Shown here: positions 49,877 to 59,746 of the stretch, one piece after another | Layout of the letters: each line of letters opens with the position of its first letter | Position numbering within the stretch: position 1 is the first letter of the stretch | Source: Tengunoibacter tsumagoiensis | GTDB lineage: Bacteria > Chloroflexota > Ktedonobacteria > Ktedonobacterales > Ktedonobacteraceae | Direction of reading: 5' to 3' | Length of the DNA stretch: 64,000 bases | Assembly (NCBI RefSeq): GCF_003967535.1 | Contig: NZ_BIFR01000002.1 | Coordinates: 1,364,001-1,428,000, forward strand | Program-made: the position numbers and the translations under genes | The notes under the pieces: generated by a model | The model's database searches: none | What the model was told of the DNA's origin: nothing | What the model saw: only the letters and a program-made list of their open reading frames with translations

Positions 49877-50746
49877 TCATTTGCTGGCTACATGCTCATT
49901 GAGGACCTGATGGGAAAAGTCTGACGCGTGGTCTGTGGCCCACTGGGCGAGTGTACGTGCCTTTTGAAAGGTCACCTGCTCGACAGTTGGGAGGACAACA
50001 TCAGGAGCGGTGACCGTGTCCGACCAGTAATCCAGCAGCATCTTGATAACGGGTCGAGGCATGTACTTCTCCATCTCCGTCTGGAAGGCTTCGACTGGAA
50101 TCTCTTGAAAATGAAGCTTCTTGCCAATGGCAGTTCCGATACAATTCAACTGTTCGAGTCGCGTCAGCGCCTGGGGACCCGTTAGGGAGTACGTCTTTCC
50201 CTGATGTCCATCTTGCGTGAGCGCAGCTACTGCAACAGCGGCGATATCTGCTTCATGGATGGGTGCCTGGACTGAGTTGGGGTAAGGTTCATAGACAGCG
50301 CCACCTGTCTGAATGGAGTGTACCCAGAACAGCAGATTGTTGGCAAAGCTCCCAGGACGGAGAAACGTATATGGAATGCCGCTGGCAATGACTGCCTTCT
50401 CAATGGCAAGATGGTGCAGTGCGCTCCATGAAGTTTTGTCTCGCTCATACTCCATGGCCGCAGCCAGTGAGGAGAGCACAACGATCTGTTCCACCTGAGC
50501 GGCCTTCGCCTGCTTCAAGAAGGCATCTACACCCCCCTGTGCAGGAAACAGAAATACGCGATTGACTCCTTCAAAAGCGCTGGCGGGCAGATCCCCTTGT
50601 GTGAAATCGCCTTCCAGAGCTTCTACATTAGCAGGGGCTTTGTGCACATCACGTGTGATAATACGAACATCCTGCCCTTTAGAGCGGAGTTGAGCAACGA
50701 TAGATCTGCCAACAGGGCCTGTGGCACCAGTAATCAGGTAAGGCAT
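49877..50746 (-). CDS. NmrA/QOR2-type NAD(P)-binding protein
   Basis: 289 residues from ATG 50746, after AAGGAGAAAAG. YLITGATGPVGRSIVAQL is the atypical-SDR cofactor loop. FLFPAQGGVDAFLKQAKAAQ, IVVLSSLAAAME, YTFLRPGSFANNLLFW and KTYSLTGPQALT follow the NmrA / quinone-oxidoreductase-2 pattern. Members either reduce quinones or act as redox-sensing proteins. Single gene with unknown substrate. Confidence 0.9.
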   Translation of the reverse strand: MPYLITGATGPVGRSIVAQLRSKGQDVRIITRDVHKAPANVEALEGDFTQGDLPASAFEGVNRVFLFPAQGGVDAFLKQAKAAQVEQIVVLSSLAAAMEYERDKTSWSALHHLAIEKAVIASGIPYTFLRPGSFANNLLFWVHSIQTGGAVYEPYPNSVQAPIHEADIAAVAVAALTQDGHQGKTYSLTGPQALTRLEQLNCIGTAIGKKLHFQEIPVEAFQTEMEKYMPRPVIKMLLDYWSDTVTAPDVVLPTVEQVTFQKARTLAQWATDHASDFSHQVLNEHVASK

Positions 50747-50986
50747 ACTTTTCTCCTTTATTTCCCGTTCGTTCATCCCTTGATAGACAAAGTTTACCTC
50801 TAAAGAAGGTCAGAATCCGCCCTTGTTTCCGGCAGCGTATAATATTTATTGGATATACCTGTCGTTCCCTGATTTCCTAACCTCTGTACGCTGAAGTAAG
50901 CTTCTTCTCTATCACGAGCAGGCATAAGATACATGGCACCTGAAGAGAGCAGGATGTTTTCACACTATGAACTGCCAGACTTCCCT

Positions 50987-51427
50987 TTAGAAAATTGAGC
51001 CTCGTACCTTGATGGGAGTGATGCGCAACGCCACCGAGTATTCCGCAGCAAACTGTTCTGGTGAGCCAAACTTGCTGGTCATCCAGTGATGATATTTTGC
51101 CAGATAGAACGGGTGTTGATCGGCTGGTGGTTCAGTCGTGCTGATCTGAGCATGCCCAGTAAATACAATGATCCCAGAGCCCGTCCGGTCGCCATTAAAG
51201 TGCAGCGCCACCTGGGAATTGCGACGCACAAAGTCCAGCCGTCTGGCATGAGCCAGATTATAGACCAAAAAATTGGATGCCTCCTCATCCCACCAGAACC
51301 AGGTGGGTGCTGGTTGAGGCATCCCACGTGTATCCACTGTGGTTAGCCATAGGAGATATTCTTCATGGACGCGCCGTCGTACATTTTTCCCAAAAATGGT
51401 GCTCTCTTCTGGAAATTGAAAAGTCAT
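50987..51427 (-). CDS. F420-dependent PPOX-class oxidoreductase
   Basis: 146 residues. EEYLLWLTTVDTRGMPQPAPTWFWWD and RNSQVALHFNGDRTGSGIIVFTGHAQI form the split-barrel of the pyridoxamine-phosphate-oxidase-like superfamily, in the TIGR03667 type that uses F420. AKYHHWMTSKFGSPEQFAAEYSVAL follows. ATG 51427 follows AAGGAC. It is probably a small F420H2-dependent reductase. It is the third likely F420 user in the window. Confidence 0.88.
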   Translation of the reverse strand: MTFQFPEESTIFGKNVRRRVHEEYLLWLTTVDTRGMPQPAPTWFWWDEEASNFLVYNLAHARRLDFVRRNSQVALHFNGDRTGSGIIVFTGHAQISTTEPPADQHPFYLAKYHHWMTSKFGSPEQFAAEYSVALRITPIKVRGSIF

Positions 51428-51548
51428 TCTTTGCAGTCCTTCCTTGTCTCTTGCTCTGGCGCAGAGTGGCGCAAGAGCGAACGTCTCGTTGGGAGTAATT
51501 CTAATTCTTCTGCTCTTTCTTCGCCTTGCCTCAGGAAGCGGTCATACT

Positions 51549-51797
51549 TTATGAATTCTCACCCTGTATCGGACGACTCTCCTCTTCCTGGTTCAAAGGC
51601 AGATCATCCGTTTCAAGGGAAAGCAACACGATCCCAAGGCTCCGAATTTTCAGCAAGACCCGATAGAGAGCCGCTTGATCGGGTAGCGATCCGTAGAGTA
51701 CTGTTGTGTTCGATGTTTCAGGGAGAATTTGAAGGTCCTCAAACCATTCTTGCCAGGACAGATCCAACTGCCCTTTAATACAGATGCGATAGTGCAT
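51549..51797 (-). CDS. Small conserved protein of unknown function
   Basis: 82 residues from ATG 51797, with GGGAGG upstream; the longer frame to 51953 overlaps the LuxR gene end and is rejected. RICIKGQLDLSWQEWFEDLQI and QAALYRVLLKIRSLGIVLLS give a compact alpha/beta pattern that I have seen as a recurring small protein in actinobacteria and Chloroflexi. No function is known to me. It follows the large LAL regulator gene on the same strand. Confidence 0.65.
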   Translation of the reverse strand: MHYRICIKGQLDLSWQEWFEDLQILPETSNTTVLYGSLPDQAALYRVLLKIRSLGIVLLSLETDDLPLNQEEESRPIQGENS

Positions 51798-51909
51798 CGA
51801 TGAAGTGGTCCTCCCTTCGTTCAAGATAGTTGAAGGATACCATGCTAGCGGGTGAGAAGGGATCACCTGAGGGGGTGGTTCCAGGAGGACGAGAAAAGAA
51901 CGAGAATGA

Positions 51910-54900
51910 TTAAAGTAAAGACAAACGCCGCGCCGCCTCACTGGCTTCGACACGACTATGGACGTTCAGTTTGCTATAGAGGCTCTGAACATGGGTTTTC
52001 ACAGTATTGAGTGAGATGACCAGGGTGCGTGCAATGGCTGCGTTGGATTGACCGGCAACCAATAGACGCAAGACCCGTTGCTCCTGCGAACTCAGCGGTT
52101 CGATGGGCAACGAATTCTTCTCTGCAGACGCTTGTGCGTGCAGGGGATCGGATGTCTGAGCAAAGGCGTGCAAGAGCGTTCGCACAAAGGTGCTCAGGGG
52201 GGCCTCGCGGATTTCTGGCAGCAGCGTTTTCAGCAGGCGTTCCATCGATGAGCCCTCATTGAGAAAGAGGCGTTGAATGTTTTCATGATGAGCCAGTCTT
52301 ACCGCATGAAGAAGAGAAGATCTGGCCTGGTCAGGCTCTTGACAGGTAGCGTGAGCCAGAGCCTCCAGGATCAGGATTTCCAGCACGCTCCACATGCGCC
52401 CCTGAACCAGAGCCTGCTCTTTCCAGGGGGCCAACTCTTTCAATGCAGCATCCCCTCGCTTTTGTGCAAGGTATAATCGTACCAGGAGCAGGGCTTCTTC
52501 CTGCTGTTGTAAGAGGGGGAGCTCCTGTTCAGATGCCAGGAAACCGAACGAATGTGCCTTTTCCTGTGCCCACTGTTCGACTGCCGAGAGATCACCCTCT
52601 GCCAGATGAAGTCGTGCCCGGCACGTGGAGATTGCGCGCAAAGACCAGGGGAAGTGTGTATGTCTCTCCCAGCGCATGAGTATATCCAGCGCTTGCTGTG
52701 TCTCTCCAGCCGCAGACAACAGACGAGCCTGAATGAGTCCACCCGATGCCCGAACGTGAACCCCATTCTCCGGCTTTGCTCTCATAGTGAGGGCGCATGC
52801 GAGATGATGCTGAGCGTCGGCGAGCTCATTGTGTTCATACGCAAGTTGTGCCAGACAAAGAAAGGCCCAGGAGACGAAGAACGGTTCGGTGCTTCCTGTT
52901 TCTAGCAGCAATTGTTGACGTGCCATCTCCAGATCTTCATCTATGTGGGCAAGGGCTTGTTGATAGTACTGCTTTGCCCTGCGCAACTCGCCTTGTTCCA
53001 GACAGACTGCCCCCAACCAGAGGGAGATCACAAAGACCGAAGAATGCAAGCCGAGTTTTTTTGACCTTCTATACCCTTCGAGAAGGTGCCGCCAGGCTAT
53101 CTTCGTCTCACCTGCAAGCAAGGCTTCAAAACCTCGCACCGCAAGGTTATCGGAATACAGAAAACTCTGCTCTCCCAGCAATGATTGAGCCTGTCGTCCC
53201 AGGCTCAAGAAACGCTCACTATCGCCTTGAAAAAAGGCCAGCTCTGCATGGAGTTGCAACGCTTCTCCCAACTGTTCCCGCTCATCTGTTGCCTCAAAAC
53301 CCTGCTCCGCCCAGTGAAGGAGCTGTTCAACCCGTTCCCAGGTCGCGGATGAACGCCGATCAGTGGTAAATGTGAACGCGAGGACAGATAGCACACAAAG
53401 GTCTGGCCTGGCTCGCAGGATCGGCTCAGGCAATTGTCTCAACCAGCGCGACAGCGTATGATACGCATTGTGAAAGCTCTGCGGAATGACAAAGCGTTCG
53501 ATCAGCAACGTAGCCTGAGCAAAATCTTCTCCGGCCAGCGCAGCTTCAATCGCTTCTGGCAAGAGACACTGCTGTTCATACCACTGGCTCGCTCGTCGAT
53601 GAAGGTCACGTATGGTCGCAGCACCCAGACGACGTCGAGCTTCATGCTGTAATGCCTGTGCCCACAGCGCATGATAGCGATACCACCCATCAAAACTTTG
53701 GAGAAAGAGGTTTGCCCGCAAGATCTGTTCTAGCATGTGCTCACTATCGCTTCTGCCTGTCACTGCATCACAAAGCGAAGCATTCAAGCGACCAATCTCA
53801 CTTGTCTGGAGCAAAAAGTCCTGGAGCGATTGTGGTAAACTGGTCAGAATCTCCTCACGCATATATTCCAGCAGATAACGATGACTTCCTTTGAGCATGT
53901 GCACGCCCGCAGAAGGATCAGTCTGTTTTTGCAGCATAAGGGCTGCCAGGTGTAAGCTGGCAATCCAGCCCTCGGTGTGTGCCTCTAACAACGCGCTCTC
54001 GGCCTCTGTGAGAGCCAGACCCATGCATTGCGTGAGAAAAAGATAGGTTTCTTCTCGTGTAAAGCGCAGATCGGTGTCACGGATCTCTCCCAGGTGTCCG
54101 CGCACACGCAAGCGAGGGAGAGGGAGATCGGGGTCCACACGACTGGCAAGGATCAGATGCAGGTGAGGGGGGAGATGTTCCAACCAGAAGAGCAGAGATG
54201 CATGAATGGCAGGCTCCTCAATCACATGATAGTCATCGAGAATCAGGACAAGAGGCGATGTCTCAACAGCCCTGGTCGCTATCTCATTGAGAAGAGCCGT
54301 CAAGCTGGTAACAAGTGAGGCAGAGGTGTAGAGCAAGGCGAGGGCATGCTGACCAATATCCGGGAGGCATGTACGAAGTGCAGTAATAAGCGAGCTCCAA
54401 AAACGCGTTGGATCATCATCTGATGGCTCCAGTTAGAGCCAGGCAATCGGGTAAGGAGAGCGGTGCACCCAGGCTGCAAGCAGGGTTGTTTTGCCCCAGC
54501 CAGCGGAGGCAGAAATCAAGGTAAGCGGACGCGTGAGGGCAGCATCCAGGGCTGCAAGCAGCCGTTCTCGTACGACGAGGGTCGTCGGTAAAGAATGGGG
54601 AGCGAGCCTGGTGACGACGGTTGGTAAAAGAGGCACGTTCTCTGGTTGCGTAAGATTTAAGCTCTCTGCTTTGTCCTTCTGAGCCCTTCGTACAGCATGC
54701 GATAGTCGCAGCGTAGTGCCGTCTACAGGCCCCTGGAGGGACTGGGCAATCTCTTCCAGATACGCGAGCGTCAGGGCAGCAGCACGTCCAAGATACCGCT
54801 TCTTCATGCGACCAGCGTATGATTGGTACCCATACCAGTAACCAGTGCCACGTGCTCGAAGCTCTTTAAAGACATTCAAATGCCCCGATTGCCCCCAAAA

Positions 54901-55047
54901 GGCAAAGGAAGAATGGGCATGTAGCCAGGCCTGCCATGCTTCTTCATCCCCTGCTTGTATTGGCTGTGGAGGGTGGTCAGGGGTATGCAAAATATAGTAA
55001 TGATTTTCAGCAGACCACGTGAGCGTGTGAGCAGACGATTTTGGCAT
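51910..55047 (-). pseudogene. LAL/MalT-type LuxR regulator interrupted by one in-frame stop
   Basis: A frame of 1046 codons from ATG 55047 (after AAGGAATTC) to 51910. Residues 1-130 are an N-terminal domain with SYAGRMKKRYLGR. Near 180 is the Walker A ASAGWGKTTLL. Codon 205 (54435-54433) is TAA in the context PIAWL-stop-LEPSDDDPTRFW, where relatives have WLSLE, so a TCA-to-TAA change is likely. After it the ATPase continues with LVLILDDYHVIEEP, then TPR-like helices, and a LuxR HTH at the end (LSSQEQRVLRLLVAGQSNAAI). All other parts are intact and in one frame, so the mutation is recent, or translation restarts at 54336. Confidence 0.85.
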
Positions 55048-55577
55048 GAATTCCTTGTAGATGTAGATAACAAACGTGATTCCCAATACATGGTTGAGTA
55101 TAGCAGAAACCCTAGAAGCAAGCAAGGAATATGCTATCTGGCGAGGGCGGGGTGGAATGAAGGTTGCTGTGGTTTTCTGCAAAGAAACCTTCCCAAACAT
55201 CCAATCGCTGTTTTGTCGCAAGATATCATGAGTAAGAAGAGGAAATGGAGGCAGACTCTTCTACGTCTCCTGAGTCTGCCTCCAAGGAGCAGCACATCGT
55301 GCTCAACGTTCCGAAAGCGGCTCCAGGTGCTCCCGTGCGATATCGCGCAATAGCAGCCTCGATCTGCGATGGCTGGTGACACGCCGATTCTCCCATCGGA
55401 TCGAATTATTGATTGTCGATGAGGAGATTGAGTCAGAGCCCAATGATCAGATGTATCACAATCGTTCGTTTGGTAAAATGTCTGATTGTGTTAATAGCTC
55501 TCTGAAAGGCCCCCCCAATTTCCACACACAACTCAGGTGCCTGTCTCTTCAAGAAACACGTCTTTACTCACCAAAAC
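55048..55577. other. Intergenic region upstream of the LAL regulator
   Basis: 530 bp. It contains the hairpin 55247-55284 and the promoter region of the interrupted regulator. No gene was recognised. Confidence 0.5.
55247..55284. terminator. Perfect 13-bp hairpin
   Basis: TGGAGGCAGACTC (55247-55259) and GAGTCTGCCTCCA (55272-55284) are exact complements with a 12-nt loop. No T-run follows. It could be a terminator or an operator. Confidence 0.45.
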
Positions 55578-55949
55578 TCACTGTTTAGACTTAGAATAAT
55601 CAGTCAATCCAAGCCGGTTCCCAAAAGGGTCTTCAAACTGGATAGCCAGACCAGTATAGATTTCATACGGCTCAGATAGAAATCTGACCCCTTTTGCTTT
55701 CAGTTCCTGGTAAGTTGCGTTCACATCGTCAACGACAAAGAGAATTGCTGGTTTCGTATCAGGATGTTTGGTAATGTCTTGAAGAATAATGGCAGCTTCC
55801 TGATCTCCAACTTTGAAGGCCGTTAACCCAGCCTTCTCAAAGTCAAATTTAACTGGGAGGCCAAGCACTTCATGGTAAAACCTCTTTGCTTCTTCGGGGT
55901 TATTTGTTGGGACGAAAAAGTTGTCATAGTTTTTGATCGTGTGTTCCAT
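55578..55949 (-). CDS. VOC-family (glyoxalase-like) protein
   Basis: 123 residues from ATG 55949; TTG 55979 is an alternative start. NYDNFFVPTNNPEEAKRFYHEVLG, ILFVVDDVNATYQELKAKGVRFL and IQFEDPFGNRLGLTDYS give the glyoxalase-fold pattern with the final metal-binding Gly/Asn region changed. It is a small cytoplasmic protein with unknown ligand, a single gene. Confidence 0.88.
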   Translation of the reverse strand: MEHTIKNYDNFFVPTNNPEEAKRFYHEVLGLPVKFDFEKAGLTAFKVGDQEAAIILQDITKHPDTKPAILFVVDDVNATYQELKAKGVRFLSEPYEIYTGLAIQFEDPFGNRLGLTDYSKSKQ

Positions 55950-56124
55950 AAGGTTGTTACATGTTCTTTCTTTAGGCAAGGTTCAAACGAATGTGACAAC
56001 TTTGAACAATTGAGCCAACTCAAAATAAATCCTGAAGCCCCTCAGCAAGCCATCTCAGATTTATTTTCACGGTTTGGATTGTTCAAAATGGTCACATTGA
56101 TCTAAGCTTACTCTGAACCATGCC

Positions 56125-56745
56125 CTACAAAAACTTACACGCCAACTTATACGTAAAGCTGATCTTTGGGTCATTTACGTTCCAGGTAGTTACTTCCTGC
56201 TGCACTAAGGCTTTTTCGGTACGAGAGATATCTCGAAGGGCGTTTCCAACGGACTTGCGCAGGTACTCGCTCTCGTGATCCTTCCATTCACTCAGCAATG
56301 AAATAGCCACTGCGGGGTATTGCTTGAAATAATCTCGTCGATTCCAGATACGCAACCCTTCGGTGACTGCTCGTTTGACATTCGGATTACTATCTGTGAG
56401 CCAATCCTTAATGTCTGACAGTGCCTGTTCGTAGCCAATGTCGTGACAGTACTGGTTGAACGCCTGAGCTAAGATTTCCTGCACTTGCCAAGAACTATCA
56501 ATGCTGACCGTGTGTCGCAAGAATGTCAGTACGTCGTTGCTCTGGTGGGCAACATATCCCATGACGAATACACCCACCATTCGTACTTGATGTTTCTCTG
56601 AGGCAAAGAGTTCTTTCGCAAAGGAGAAACTGTCCTGCGGATCATATTGAGCAATGATCCCCTGAGCGGATTGCTGCATCTCTTTGAAGCCATGCTGTAC
56701 GTTGGCAACCTGGGCTTCAATGGACTGTTGGTCAAGTGTATACAT
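56125..56745 (-). CDS. HEAT-repeat protein of the DNA-alkylation-repair type
   Basis: 206 residues. The sequence is almost entirely helical with repeats: FAKELFASEKHQVRMVGVFV, VLTFLRHTVSIDSSWQVQEIL, WLTDSNPNVKRAVTEGLRIW and YLRKSVGNALRDIS. This matches AlkD/AlkC-like HEAT-repeat DNA glycosylases. The WxxxxxRR-like segment IWNRRDYF could line the DNA channel. Members remove alkylated bases, but not all HEAT proteins of this kind are active. ATG 56745 is chosen as the more downstream start; the ribosome binding site is weak. Confidence 0.75.
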   Translation of the reverse strand: MYTLDQQSIEAQVANVQHGFKEMQQSAQGIIAQYDPQDSFSFAKELFASEKHQVRMVGVFVMGYVAHQSNDVLTFLRHTVSIDSSWQVQEILAQAFNQYCHDIGYEQALSDIKDWLTDSNPNVKRAVTEGLRIWNRRDYFKQYPAVAISLLSEWKDHESEYLRKSVGNALRDISRTEKALVQQEVTTWNVNDPKISFTYKLACKFL

Positions 56746-57119
56746 AGATACATCATTATAACACAAAATCTCAGCAGTAAGAAGGTCCTAAATGTGTCTC
56801 GAAATTGTCCGCAGCCTGTTGAAAAAGTGCTCAACAAGCCCATCAGGAAAGATGGGTAACATAGCTCTCACCTCTGAAAACCTCAACCAATTGGTAGGTG
56901 GGGGAGAGGCTTCGTGAAGGGAGGGATTAAACACGTATGTTTGGAACTCATTTTCTTCTTGGAAAAGCTCCTCCAAAATCAGGAAGTATCATTTGTCCTT
57001 TGCCAGTTCTACTCTCCGTTCACCTTTTTCATAGTACTCTTCATACTATCAGCAAGCATGGCGCGAAGAGGTGCTCTGTTTCAAACAGCTGGCGTAAACA
57101 GTTGACCAGGGGCCAACTG
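56746..57119. other. Intergenic region
   Basis: 374 bp without a recognisable gene. Short frames (56788-56976 minus, 56914-57105 plus) lack ribosome binding sites. GTAAACAGTTG at 57094-57104 is repeated at 57727-57737. Confidence 0.5.
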
Positions 57120-57578
57120 CTACACGTCGACAACGAATTGCATAATATCCGGGATCGATCCAGCAATGGTCAGTTCCACAGGAGGATGCGATGATGGTCG
57201 TACCGGTGGACCTAAACTGGCACCCTCACTGGTCCAGGCAGAGGTGACCCATGCTGCATAGGGAACGAAGGTTGCCGCTCCCCGTCTGGCCGGACGACGG
57301 CGAGCATTCCCGGTATTGATCGGGGTAACAGTCATCTTCTCAGCAGAGGCCGCTATGAGTTTGTTCGCATCTACGGTCAAGACCACTTGAGGGCGGGGAT
57401 TGCAGGCGGAGCGCTGTCGATTGAGTCGCTCTGGATCAAGCCAGAAGAAGACGCGAGCATTAATAAGGGCGTACCATTCAGATGGGGCAATGCCAATCAA
57501 ACAGGTTGATAAGGCTGCTGATGGCAGAGGGCGCTGATCCCGCAACTGAACCCCGTTTGGTAGTTCGGTATGCATCAA
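57120..57578 (-). pseudogene. 5'-truncated DUF7002-family protein
   Basis: 152 codons. LRDQRPLPSAALSTCL, PSEWYALINARVFFWLDPERL, VVLTVDANKLIAASAEKMTV, TPINTGNARRRPARRGAATF and VELTIAGSIPDIMQFVVDV follow the second half of the DUF7002 family, which I recall as about 230 residues with an N-terminal HLT-type start. The first 90 or so residues are absent. Upstream there is a hairpin and no matching sequence in any frame. The family is uncharacterised and may be related to ADP-ribosyltransferase-like folds, which I cannot verify. Confidence 0.6.
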
Positions 57579-58054
57579 TCGCTGTTTATGTTACTTTAGC
57601 ACTAAAGGTAATAAAAAGCACGCTAAGAGATTGGATGGCGATAAAGAATGTTATTGCCATCCAATCTCAAAAATCCTTACTGCACATTTTTACCAGGATC
57701 TTAGTCCCCCCTCTTGATCAGGTAGGGTAAACAGTTGCCAGGCCAGATTCTGCTCTGCTTGATCACTGGTGTCACCGCACTGAAAAGGGGCACAGCAAAG
57801 CCGAATCGAGCAGTTTCGTTTTTCTACAAGACAAAGCTCTTTGAATGAGTCATACTATCTCCATCTAGCCGGATGCGGGTCTCCTCATCCAAGAGACAAC
57901 GGACGGAGACATCAATGGGGAAACTCCAAACCTTCCTGTGGAGGTGGAAAAGAGGGCAAGATGAGAGAAATTTGTCGTATGATAACCAGTTACAGTAATG
58001 GTCATATGAAGCGTATATTCTGGGGAAGATAGGTACGAGAGAAAGAGAAGTGCT
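57579..58054. other. Intergenic region before DoxX
   Basis: 476 bp with a strong hairpin (57627-57668). GTAAACAGTTG (57727-57737) repeats 57094-57104. A 63-codon frame at 57841 is not convincing. Confidence 0.5.
57627..57668. terminator. Extended hairpin
   Basis: GAGATTGGATGGC (57627-57639) pairs with GCCATCCAATCTC (57656-57668), and the next five bases GATAA/TTATT extend the stem to about 18 bp with a 6-nt loop. It stands upstream of the truncated DUF7002 gene and marks the point where its homology ends. Confidence 0.55.
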
Positions 58055-58507
58055 ATGAGTAATAACTTGGATATTCAAATGGTAGCGGAGGACGCGAGGA
58101 AGCGGGATCGGAGAGTTGTGGTGATAACGGTGGTATTGTGGGTGATGCAGGTGGCGGCGACGGCTATGTTTTTGATGGCGGGGAGCCTCAAGCTGCTTGG
58201 AACCAATGAGCAGTTGACGCAATTTTATCCTGGAATGTTAAACGTGTTTATGCGTTTTATTGCGGTTTTCGAAGTTTTGGGGGCACTAGGGCTGATTTTG
58301 CCGGGAATTGTGCGAAGATGGCGGTGGTTGACGCCGCTGGCGGCGAGTGGGTTATTGATGATCATGATTGGTGCGGTGGTGTATACAGTAGTGGTTTTTG
58401 GGTGGGGCTCAGTGGTGTCACCGTTGATATTGGCGATTTTGTGTGCGGTAATAGTGTATGGGCGGCGGGTGTGGGGGTTGGATGTGCTCAGGCATGGCAA
58501 GGGGTAG
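58055..58507 (+). CDS. DoxX-like membrane protein
   Basis: 150 residues with four hydrophobic segments (VLWVMQVAATAMFLMAG, FMRFIAVFEVLGALGLILPG, LAASGLLMIMIGAVVYTVVV, ILAILCAVIVYG). SLKLLG after the first segment and the early-placed Glu follow the DoxX-family pattern. The protein sits in the cytoplasmic membrane and is sometimes linked to redox protection, role unknown. Codon use is markedly G-ending (GCG, GTG, GGG), unlike the neighbours, which may reflect transfer. ATG 58055 follows GAGAAAGAGAAG. Confidence 0.82.
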   Translation: MSNNLDIQMVAEDARKRDRRVVVITVVLWVMQVAATAMFLMAGSLKLLGTNEQLTQFYPGMLNVFMRFIAVFEVLGALGLILPGIVRRWRWLTPLAASGLLMIMIGAVVYTVVVFGWGSVVSPLILAILCAVIVYGRRVWGLDVLRHGKG

Positions 58508-58527
58508 TGTGATATCAGCATAAGTAG

Positions 58528-58751
58528 CTAACCAGCATGAGCAAAACACTGTAAAAGAAGCGACTTACGATGGCGAAGACGCTCTTTGGCATGACTGAGT
58601 TCATCTTCGACCTGCCAGAGGTCTTGACAGCAGACATTCTTGAGCTCAGGCCGCTTCAGGAGGTTCCACTCGTCTCCGAGTAAGTCCAGGAGAAAGAAGT
58701 ACCACTCACTTTCCAGAAAAGTCGGCGTTTTGCGCGTCTCTTGGTGGTCAC
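58528..58751 (-). pseudogene. Small gene of a three-gene cassette, frameshifted near its start
   Basis: A GTG at 58751 follows AAGGAAGGGACA and overlaps the natural end of the upstream gene (GTGA). After four codons the frame must shift by one base. From 58740 a continuous 70-codon frame ends at 58528: TRKTPTFLESEWYFFLLDLL, DEWNLLKRPELKNVCCQDLW and ELSHAKERLRHR. The strong protein character of this second frame, with no start of its own, points to a one-base deletion. I do not recognise the family. Confidence 0.55.
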
Positions 58752-58843
58752 TGTCCCTTCCTTGTGGCTGGTGACAGTGACCCTACCTCTTCCTTCTCCT
58801 TTAAAGCGCCAACAACATCCCAGTCTCCCTTCCCCTTGTTGGC

Positions 58844-59746
58844 TCATCGCTGTCCGGTGTTGGGTGTCGTTGTTTTGTGTCTGTCGTGGGACTTGAACCG
58901 CAGGACTCCACCATGCGGAGAATGCGTGCGCATACAGGCACAATCAGGACATTCCACGAGTGCCACACAGCTCTCCACGAAGCGCACGAGATCAATGGGC
59001 ACTCCTCCGGAAAAGGTGCATTTGGCAGGTTGGGTGGCCTGCGCCATTACCTCTCGTCTCGCGTGAGTCCGATCTATATGTTCTCGTTCAGCAGGTGGAT
59101 TAGGCTGCTCTTCAGGGAAGGGTGAGGTCTGTTCTGCTTGGGTCCCGCTTGCCTGTTCAGGAGGCTTCGATGAAGGAACGTTGAGACATGGCCCTGCGCC
59201 ATCAATGATCGCTAGCGTATCTCGACGGAGTACCAGTAGCTCTGCAGCTTGCTCCAACATCTTTGGTTGTACATCGGGCTCCCCAGCTTGATAGCTCCAC
59301 TCCAGTGCCGTGGTGACGAGCTTGATCAGGTAATCCATCGTCACCCGGCCAGAGTTGGTTGGGTCGAGGATCGGGTGCGTGAGCCAGGTGTAGATAGAAC
59401 CAGGCCACTGCCGTAAGTTCAACAGCGGAAACAGTACTCCATAGATCTGTTCCAGAGACCCCAGAATGTCGCGCACTTCTTCGCTAGTGTGGCTAGCAAT
59501 GCGGCAGAACGGCTCCAGCTTGTCGAGACAGCGGCGAAATTGGAGCCAGGTGGAGGGAGGACTAAGATCCTGGCAATTTTGTGCAACAGGATTTTTTGAG
59601 CTTGGATAATGATAACGACCGTTTTTACATAGACAGAATGGGACGCGATACGTTGTGTAAGACCTCCACAAACTGTTATCTCTTACGCTCAATAGCTGGT
59701 TAAGAGAAGAAGGCCAGTCCTTAGCGTGCTTTTTCGTACGGTTCAT
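58844..59746 (-). CDS. Conserved protein of unknown function, probably cut short by a stop
   Basis: 300 residues. The C-terminal part has LVECPDCACMRTHSPHGGVL and FKSHDRHKTTTPNTGQR, a zinc-ribbon-like motif with a basic loop. The middle is helical (SEEVRDILGSLEQIYGVLFP). The start ATG 59746 overlaps the stop of the 51-codon gene by 4 bp. The TGA at 58846-58844 is followed in frame by 31 good codons (ANKGKGDWDVVGALKEKEEV) to a TGA at 58750 that overlaps the next GTG start. The 58844 stop therefore likely replaced a Trp codon. The original protein would have 332 residues. Function unknown. Confidence 0.65.
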   Translation of the reverse strand: MNRTKKHAKDWPSSLNQLLSVRDNSLWRSYTTYRVPFCLCKNGRYHYPSSKNPVAQNCQDLSPPSTWLQFRRCLDKLEPFCRIASHTSEEVRDILGSLEQIYGVLFPLLNLRQWPGSIYTWLTHPILDPTNSGRVTMDYLIKLVTTALEWSYQAGEPDVQPKMLEQAAELLVLRRDTLAIIDGAGPCLNVPSSKPPEQASGTQAEQTSPFPEEQPNPPAEREHIDRTHARREVMAQATQPAKCTFSGGVPIDLVRFVESCVALVECPDCACMRTHSPHGGVLRFKSHDRHKTTTPNTGQR

